Positions 1 to 5,822 of a stretch of 5,822 bases of DNA are shown in pieces. Below the pieces are notes generated by a model. It was not told where the DNA came from. It saw only the letters and a program-made list of their open reading frames with translations, and did no database searches. Source of the DNA: an uncultured Gemmatimonadota bacterium (GTDB lineage Bacteria; Gemmatimonadota; Gemmatimonadetes; Longimicrobiales; Gaopeijiaceae); NCBI GenBank assembly GCA_937136445.1, contig CAKZOQ010000575.1, positions 1 through 5,822 of the forward strand. The letters are read 5' to 3'. The position numbers were made by a program, and so were the translations under genes. How positions within the stretch are numbered: position 1 is the first letter of the stretch; each line of letters starts with the position of its first letter.

Positions 1-1
1 G

Positions 2-826
2 GGCGGGAGGCTCCCCATCTCCTCGGAGCTGGGGGCCGCCGTACTGGGCGTGCTCTCCGGGGGTACGGGGCCCGGCGCGGAGGGTGGCGAGGCGGAGATG
101 GAGGCCCTGGCGCCCCTCCTGGCCATCCAGGAACGCTGGTCTCGCCGGCCCGAGCCGGGGCGGCTTCTGGTGGAGCGGACCCGGAGCCGGGAGGGGCACC
201 ACCTCTTCGTGTACCCCTTCCTGGGCCGGTTCGTCCACGACGGGCTGGCGGCGGTCTGGGCCTGGCGCCTCACCCGCCAGCGACCGAGGACCATCCACGC
301 CTCGGCCAACGACTACGGCGTAGAGCTCCTGGCCGAAGACCCGCTGGACCCTGGCGAGGACGGGTGGGCGGAGCTCCTCTCTCAGGAGGGCCTCCCTGAG
401 GACGTCCTGGCCTCCATCAACGCCGCCGAGCTGGCTCGGCGGCGCTTCCGGGACATCGCCCAGGTCGCCGGACTGGTCTTCCCGGGCTATCCGGGGTCTG
501 GAAAGAGCACCCGACAGCTCCAGGCCTCGGCGGGCCTCATCTTCGACGTCTTCCAGGACTACGACGCCGGGAACCTCCTCCTGGAGCAATCCCGGCGGGA
601 GGTACTGGAGCGGGACCTGGAGATCCGTGGGGTGCTGGAGGGCATGCAGCGCCTCGCCGCCCTCCCCCGGGACGAGGTCGAGACGCCTCGGCTCTCCCCC
701 CTGGCCTTCCCCATCTGGGCCGAGCGGATGGCGGCGCAGGTGAGCAGCGAGTCGTGGCGGGACCGGGTGGAGCGGATGTCGGTGCGGCTGGAGGAGCGGT
801 GGGACGCGGAGACGGCCGATGACTGA
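2..826 (+). CDS. Ligase-associated Lhr-like DEXH-box helicase, C-terminal part (5' end outside window)
   Basis: The frame is open from the first bases to a TGA at 824-826, so this is the last ~274 residues of a longer protein. The GTG at 50 is internal: conserved family sequence (GGRLPISSEL) precedes it. The helicase core motifs must lie upstream. What is visible matches the DEAD/H-associated C-terminal domain of Lhr-type helicases: a REGHHLFVYPF-GRFVHDGL block (about 196-255), the NDYG block near 308-319, NAAELARRRFRDIAQVAGLVF (about 419-481), GYPGSGKSTRQLQAS (485-529) and the tail block LSPLAFPIWAERM (about 692-730). Members of this subfamily are typically encoded with an ATP-dependent DNA ligase, an exonuclease and a PdeM-like phosphoesterase and are assigned to DNA repair. 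The complete pdeM directly behind this gene, overlapping it by 8 nt, fits that cassette and implies co-transcription. The family call is firm. The repair role is inferred from family and context, and the substrate is unknown. Confidence 0.88.
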   Translation, partial: GGRLPISSELGAAVLGVLSGGTGPGAEGGEAEMEALAPLLAIQERWSRRPEPGRLLVERTRSREGHHLFVYPFLGRFVHDGLAAVWAWRLTRQRPRTIHASANDYGVELLAEDPLDPGEDGWAELLSQEGLPEDVLASINAAELARRRFRDIAQVAGLVFPGYPGSGKSTRQLQASAGLIFDVFQDYDAGNLLLEQSRREVLERDLEIRGVLEGMQRLAALPRDEVETPRLSPLAFPIWAERMAAQVSSESWRDRVERMSVRLEERWDAETADD

Positions 827-1559
827 CGGGCCGGAGCCCGAAGTGCGGTCCACCGCCGGAGGCCACGTCACCGACGAGCTGAGCGAGCCTGCGACGCTGG
901 AGTGGGCCGGGCGGAGCTGGATGCTGCTCCCGGACGGATCAGCGTATCGTGCCGACCGACGCACCCTGTTCGTGGCGGACCTTCACCTTGGGAAGGGGTC
1001 GGTGTTCCGGGCTCGGGGGATCCCGGTCCCCCGCGGCGGGAGTGCCGACGACCTGGCCCGGCTGTCCCGGACCCTTCAGGCCACCGGGGCGGAGCGCCTC
1101 GTCGTCCTGGGGGACTTCCTCCACGCCCGGGAGTCGCTGAGTCCCCACGTTCTGCAGGCGCTGGAGGACTGGCGGAGGGCCCACGCGGGGCTGGAGGTCA
1201 CCCTGGTCCGGGGCAACCACGACCTCCACGCCGGCGACCCGCCTCCGGAGCTGGGCGTCCGGGTGGTGGAGGAGGGGCATGCCTGGGACGGGCTCTCGCT
1301 CCGGCACGTACCCCCCGACCCGCCGACGCAGGAGGCCGGAGGGGCAGGGGTCGCCGTCGCCGGCCATCTCCATCCCGTGGTGCGCCTGGAGGCCTTCGGG
1401 GGTGGCCGCCACCGGCGTCGCTGCTTCTGGGTCCGCGCCGACGCCCTGGTCCTCCCGGCCTACGCCCGCTTCGCCGGTGGGCACGCCATCCGGCCGCGAC
1501 GGGGCCACCGGATCTTCGTGCCGGTGGAGGACGGCGTGGTGGAGGTCGAAGCCCGGTGA
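819..1559 (+). CDS. pdeM: Ligase-associated DNA-damage-response endonuclease PdeM (calcineurin-like metallophosphoesterase)
   Basis: A complete 246-residue protein. The ATG at 819 overlaps the helicase stop by 8 nt and has a GGAGA ribosome-binding site at 808-812, six bases upstream, so the two genes are probably translationally coupled. It shows the ordered metal-binding motifs of calcineurin-like phosphoesterases: DLHLGK (D54, H56), GDFLH (D99, H102), RGNHD (N133, H134) and GHLHP (H183, H185). These ligands normally hold two divalent metals in a phosphodiesterase/nuclease site. The end, FWV (203-205) followed by LPAYARFAGG (212-221), is typical of the PdeM subfamily and not of generic phosphatases. 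The first ~25 residues before the conserved core are a low-conservation extension; the next in-frame ATG (codon 35) would cut into the fold, so 819 is preferred. The protein is expected to be cytoplasmic, with no signal peptide. The family is inferred to process DNA ends together with the ligase, exonuclease and helicase of the cassette. All key metal ligands are intact. Confidence 0.9.
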   Translation: MTDGPEPEVRSTAGGHVTDELSEPATLEWAGRSWMLLPDGSAYRADRRTLFVADLHLGKGSVFRARGIPVPRGGSADDLARLSRTLQATGAERLVVLGDFLHARESLSPHVLQALEDWRRAHAGLEVTLVRGNHDLHAGDPPPELGVRVVEEGHAWDGLSLRHVPPDPPTQEAGGAGVAVAGHLHPVVRLEAFGGGRHRRRCFWVRADALVLPAYARFAGGHAIRPRRGHRIFVPVEDGVVEVEAR

Positions 1560-1562
1560 GGC

Positions 1563-1799
1563 TCAGCCGCCCGGGTGGCGGCTCTCCAGCTCGGTGATGT
1601 TCAGGGTGCCGTCGACGTTCTCGCCCTCGGAGCAACGGGTCACCCACACGTCGTACTGCCCGCCCTCCGCGCCCTGGAAGGTCACCGTGGGGTCCAGGCT
1701 GTCGTAGGAGTCGTCGTTGCAGTGCCAGGACCCGTCCGGTGCGTTGACCACCCGACCGGTATCGCCGCTCCCTTCTACGTACGGGCGGAGTAGGGCTCC
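1563..1799 (-). pseudogene. Start-less remnant of a secreted beta-rich (PPC-like) C-terminal domain
   Basis: On the minus strand, a frame ending at 1563-1565 encodes the recognisable end of a small extracellular domain: PYVEGSGDT, then APDGSWHCNDDSY, then LDPTVTF and GGQYDVWV, closing with GTLNITEL. From memory, this string resembles domains found alone or C-terminal to secreted bacterial proteases, usually with a longer N-terminal half containing a cysteine and a Pro-Asp motif. Here that half is absent. The similarity begins at about 1795, but the first in-frame start codon is a GTG at 1749-1751, inside the domain. The frame stays open upstream only to a stop at 1902-1904 and contains no ATG, GTG or TTG before 1751. 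It begins just behind the matrixin stop in the same direction and ends 3 nt from the pdeM stop. It could be a decayed gene, a frameshifted tail of the matrixin, or a 62-residue ORF from the GTG (1563-1751). I favour a remnant. The domain match is moderately sure, its status uncertain. Confidence 0.5.
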
Positions 1800-1827
1800 G
1801 TCGCCGCCCCGACGACCCGCTCCGCCC

Positions 1828-2802
1828 TCAGAGTCCCGGGCAGCGTCGGGCCAGCAGGGTCCGGTCCTGGGGGTGGAGCCAGGTGGGGCCCCCGGCCCCG
1901 GTCAGGGCGCTCATCACCGCGTCCGGGTGCTCGGCGTGCCCCAGCCCGAGGGCGTGTCCGAACTCGTGGGCGGCCACGCGGACCAGGGCGTCCCGGTCGG
2001 CGAAGCGGAAGAGGGTGATGCTTCGGGCTACGCGACGGACCCGGCCGTTCCTCCGCTCCACCTGCTCGTCGTACCGCCCCGCCTCGGGCGTGGTCGGTGG
2101 GAAGTCCCGTCGCAACTCGAGGACCCCCTGGTTCCGCTCCTCGATGGCCTGGTTCAGACTCCGGGTCCGCGCCACCAGCTCCTCCTCCCGGAGGACCAGT
2201 TCCTCAGCGGCGGTCCGCAGCGTCCGCTGTTCCTCCATGAGCGCCTCTCCCCTCTGCCGTAGTGCCGCCCGCTCCTCCTCGGCGAGGGGGTCGCCGCGCT
2301 GGGCCCGGGCCACCTCGTCCTGATGCCGACGGATGCGTCCCAGGAGGGCTTCGACCCGCCGGGTGTGGGCCGCGTGGTCTCGCTCCAGAGCGAGGTTCCG
2401 GGCCTCCAGATCGGCCCGACCCTCGTCGATGACCCGGGCGGCGTCCTGCAACTCGCCCTCTCGCTCCAGTCGGCGCTGCAGGGTCTCCTGCCGCCCGTCG
2501 TAGTGGAGGCGGACGGGGAGCCCCTCGGAAGGATCCCGGGGGAGGATGGCGGAGCCTACGGCGTCCTCCCACAGCTCGGCGGCCTCCTCCACCGCCGTCG
2601 CGACCTCTTCCCGGGTGAACCCGAACCGGGGGTCCACCGAGTCCAGGTACCAGGTCAGGGGGACGGCGCACGGGATGGTCGCACCTCCGCCGTCCTGCGC
2701 TCCCAGGGCTCCGGCGGAGAGGGCCAGGATCAGGGTCATGCCGCCGAGGAGGGCCCCGGCGGAGGCGGGTCGAGGCGTGGGGTGCAGACTCGAGGAACGC
2801 AT
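1828..2802 (-). CDS. Secreted matrixin-family zinc metalloprotease with an inserted coiled coil
   Basis: A 324-residue protein from an ATG at 2800-2802. Residues 1-35 form a signal peptide: basic start, hydrophobic run LLGGMTLILALSAGA, and a cleavage site after LGA. Family-like sequence follows: PLTWYLDSVDPRF, a helix ending in ELWEDAVG (to about residue 84) and VRLHYDGRQE. Residues ~105-235 are an Arg/Glu/Leu-rich coiled coil. The catalytic motif HEFGHALGLGH (1936-1968) comes next, giving zinc ligands H279, H283 and H289 and catalytic E280, with a Met-turn in VMSAL (M297). Cysteines 45 and 321 flank the catalytic domain and could form a disulfide. All catalytic residues are present, so it should be an active extracytoplasmic endopeptidase; the substrate is unknown. 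A longer start at 2907 would lie inside the TPP aptamer of the opposite strand and has no signal-peptide logic. An alternative ATG at 2737-2739 leaves a shorter signal. No clear ribosome-binding site precedes either start. It is divergent from thiC. Confidence 0.82.
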   Translation of the reverse strand: MRSSSLHPTPRPASAGALLGGMTLILALSAGALGAQDGGGATIPCAVPLTWYLDSVDPRFGFTREEVATAVEEAAELWEDAVGSAILPRDPSEGLPVRLHYDGRQETLQRRLEREGELQDAARVIDEGRADLEARNLALERDHAAHTRRVEALLGRIRRHQDEVARAQRGDPLAEEERAALRQRGEALMEEQRTLRTAAEELVLREEELVARTRSLNQAIEERNQGVLELRRDFPPTTPEAGRYDEQVERRNGRVRRVARSITLFRFADRDALVRVAAHEFGHALGLGHAEHPDAVMSALTGAGGPTWLHPQDRTLLARRCPGL

Positions 2803-2853
2803 GTCGGAGGGTAGACGGGTGGCTCGGGGCGGATCAAGGCGTGGGGGAGCGCG

Positions 2854-2883
2854 CTGGCTGCTGCGGCGCCCTCCGTGTATGTT
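2854..2883 (+). promoter_or_regulatory. Candidate sigma-70-type promoter for the thiC leader
   Basis: The hexamer TATGTT at 2878-2883 matches four of six -10 consensus positions and is an AT-richer spot in otherwise GC-rich DNA. A poor -35 (CTGGCT, 2854-2859) lies 18 nt upstream. A -10 here would start transcription near 2890, exactly where the 5' strand of aptamer stem P1 begins (2891). That position is the main argument for the call. Promoter consensus in such a GC-rich organism is weakly known, so this is tentative. Confidence 0.35.
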
Positions 2884-2890
2884 GGTTTCA

Positions 2891-2979
2891 GCCGCCAGGG
2901 GCACCACCCGACCAAGTGTCGGTGGTTGAGACAGACCCTTGGAACCTGATCCGGTTCACACCGGCGGAGGGAGCGCGGC
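2891..2979 (+). promoter_or_regulatory. TPP riboswitch aptamer (THI element) upstream of thiC
   Basis: The conserved THI-box blocks appear in order: CAGGGGCACC (2896-2905), GGTTGAGA (2924-2931), ACCCTTGGAACCTGAT (2935-2950) and CCGGCGGAGGGA (2961-2972). Stem P3 is ACCACC (2903-2908) with GGTGGT (2921-2926), extended by GAC/GTC (2910-2912 with 2918-2920) around a bulged C2909. P5 is CCGG/CCGG (2951-2954 with 2961-2964) closed by a six-base loop. P1 is probably GCCGC (2891-2895) with GCGGC (2975-2979). The usual CUGAGA, which binds the pyrimidine part of TPP, reads UUGAGA here; its first base pairs with A2903, so the change is compensated. The element lies on the same strand as thiC, about 113 nt before its start, with an intrinsic terminator between. 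Binding of thiamin pyrophosphate should shut thiC off. Confidence 0.95.
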
Positions 2980-3013
2980 GACGGGCGGGCTCGACCATGC
3001 CGTTCGTCCCCCT

Positions 3014-3057
3014 GGTGGCCGTAGGACGACCGGCCTCGTCCTCGGCCACCATTTTTT
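3014..3057 (+). terminator. Intrinsic terminator in the thiC leader (riboswitch expression platform)
   Basis: A perfect two-part stem is followed by a T tract. GGTGGCCG (3014-3021) pairs with CGGCCACC (3043-3050), and AGGACGA (3023-3029) pairs with TCGTCCT (3036-3042). T3022 is a single bulge and CCGGCC (3030-3035) is the loop. Then come A3051 and six Ts (3052-3057). It lies between the TPP aptamer and the thiC start codon, so it is an attenuator and not the end of an upstream gene. In thiC leaders of this kind TPP favours the terminator. Its strength and position imply transcriptional rather than translational control. Confidence 0.92.
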
Positions 3058-3091
3058 GCCCGCTCGCTCCGCCCCATCCCACGGGAGCACC

Positions 3092-4867
<1,776 letters not shown>

Positions 4868-4900
4868 GGAAGGCCCCCGGGTGCGTGGCGCGATCCCGGC

Positions 4901-5822
4901 TCAGCCGTCGCCTCGGTCCAGCGCCTCCCGGACGCTCCAGGAGAGCTCGGTGGCGGTGAAGGGCTTCTGCAGGAAGGCCACGTCGGCGTCGCGCACCCCC
5001 TGCCGGATCACCTGGTCGTCGGTGTAGCCGGACATGAGGAGCACGCCCACCTCCGGGTGGAGTTCCCGGATCCTCTCCGAGAGCTCTCGTCCCCCCATGT
5101 GGGGCATCACCACGTCGCTGAGAAGGAGGTGGATGGGCCCCTCGGCGTTCTGGAGCGCGCCCAGGGCCTCGCGGCCGTCGGGCGCCACCAACAGGGTGTA
5201 GCCCAGGCGCTCCAGGCTCCGGCGGATGACCCGGCGCACCGGTTCGTCGTCCTCCACCACCAGGATGGTCTCGCTCCCCCGGGGGAGCTCGGGGACGGTG
5301 GCTGCGTCGTCGGCCGGCTCCGACCCGGAGGCGCCGGGGAGGCAGATCTCGAAGGTCGTTCCGTCCCCCGGCTCCGTCCGCACCTGGATCTCGCCTCCGC
5401 TGTCCTCGACCACACCGAAGACCACCGCCAGCCCCAGGCCGCTCCCTTCCCCGGGGGGCTTGGTGGTGAAGAAGGGCTCGAAGATGCGGTCCACCGTCTC
5501 CGGATCCATCCCCACCCCCTCATCGTCCACCCGGAGAAGAGCCCAGGGCCCCGCACCGTCCGCCGCCTCGCCGGGCGGATCCACGGCCTCGGTGGTGATG
5601 GTGAGGCGGCCGCCGTCGGGCATGGCGTCGCGGGCGTTCACCGAGAGGTTCACCAGGACCTGCTCCACCTGCCCGGGATCGATGACCACCTGCGGCAGGT
5701 CGGGGTCCAGCCGGGTGGTGAGGAGGACGTGCTCTCCGAGGAGCCGCAGGAGCATCCGCTGGGCGCTGTGCACCACGGCGTTGAGGTCCACGACCCGGGG
5801 CTCCACGAGCTGCTGTCGTGTG
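4901..5822 (-). CDS. Hybrid sensor histidine kinase/response regulator, C-terminal part (5' end outside window)
   Basis: The minus-strand frame is open to the window edge and stops at 4901-4903. The first visible residues, TRQQLVEPRVVDLN, are the usual end of a HisKA dimerisation region, so the phosphorylated histidine and any PAS sensor domains lie beyond 5822. The GTG at 5804-5806 is internal to this conserved string and is not a start. The HATPase domain follows, with the N box VLVNLSVNARDAM, the G1 box DDEGVGM, the F box FEPFFTTK and the G2 box GSGLGLAVV (all within about 5400-5660). After a ~20-residue Ala/Pro/Glu/Asp-rich linker comes a receiver domain: acidic pair in VVEDDEPVR (about 5240-5265), phospho-acceptor Asp in SDVVMPHMGG (codon 5114-5116), Ser in LLMSGYTDD and Lys in LQKPF. 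All catalytic residues seen are intact. The protein autophosphorylates and can pass phosphate to its own receiver. No DNA-binding domain follows, so the output partner is elsewhere. The signal is unknown. Confidence 0.9.
   Translation of the reverse strand, partial: TRQQLVEPRVVDLNAVVHSAQRMLLRLLGEHVLLTTRLDPDLPQVVIDPGQVEQVLVNLSVNARDAMPDGGRLTITTEAVDPPGEAADGAGPWALLRVDDEGVGMDPETVDRIFEPFFTTKPPGEGSGLGLAVVFGVVEDSGGEIQVRTEPGDGTTFEICLPGASGSEPADDAATVPELPRGSETILVVEDDEPVRRVIRRSLERLGYTLLVAPDGREALGALQNAEGPIHLLLSDVVMPHMGGRELSERIRELHPEVGVLLMSGYTDDQVIRQGVRDADVAFLQKPFTATELSWSVREALDRGDG

Noticed and set aside
50..826. GTG at 50 as the start of a separate 258-residue gene
   Set aside because: The frame is open back to position 2 with family-like sequence before the GTG, so this is the middle of a helicase.
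939..1508. 189-codon open frame antisense to pdeM
   Set aside because: It lies wholly opposite an intact, motif-complete pdeM, and its translation shows no domain.
1717..2262. Plus-strand open frame of 181 codons opposite the matrixin
   Set aside because: Its Pro/Gly/Arg-rich composition is typical of a shadow frame, and the minus strand carries a complete metalloprotease signature.
1828..2907. Longer matrixin starting at 2907
   Set aside because: The extra 35 residues lie across the TPP aptamer and the likely thiC promoter on the opposite strand. The internal ATG at 2802 gives a proper signal peptide.
2939..3091. Longer ThiC starting at 2939
   Set aside because: The extension is translated aptamer and terminator sequence. 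The ATG at 3092 has a ribosome-binding site and fits family length.
5804..5806. GTG as the start of a stand-alone HATPase-receiver protein
   Set aside because: The codons before it continue the conserved HisKA-end string (RQQLVEPR), so the gene runs past the window edge.

Overview
This is a very GC-rich bacterial chromosomal window. Codon third positions are almost all G or C, and GTG starts and short overlaps are used. No tRNA, rRNA, insertion sequence, integrase, phage gene or CRISPR array is visible. The mix of genes (a ligase-associated repair cassette, a secreted matrixin, a TPP-controlled thiC and a PAS-type hybrid kinase) would fit a GC-rich environmental phylum such as Gemmatimonadota, but this is an impression and not a phylogenetic result.

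Layout. (1) Positions 1-1559, plus strand: the C-terminal end of a ligase-associated Lhr-like DEXH helicase, overlapping by 8 nt a complete pdeM-type metallophosphoesterase. In other bacteria these two genes sit with a DNA ligase and an exonuclease in a DNA-damage-response cassette, whose other members would lie upstream of the window. (2) Positions 1563-2802, minus strand: a secreted matrixin-type zinc metalloprotease with a long charged coiled coil inserted before its HExxH motif. Behind its stop codon is a start-less remnant of a beta-rich extracellular domain. (3) Positions 2854-4867, plus strand: a probable promoter, a TPP riboswitch, a textbook intrinsic terminator and thiC, which makes the pyrimidine half of thiamin. 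The leader looks complete and seems to work by transcription attenuation. (4) Positions 4901-5822, minus strand: the 3' part of a hybrid sensor histidine kinase (end of the dimerisation region, HATPase, receiver), cut by the window edge and convergent with thiC.

The genes belong to four unrelated functions. The only tight couplings are helicase-pdeM (overlap) and riboswitch-terminator-thiC. The best new material is the detailed logic of the thiC leader, including an aptamer base-pair swap and a candidate antiterminator that overlaps aptamer stem P1, and the orphaned extracellular domain behind the metalloprotease. I see no evidence for a wholly new multi-gene system.
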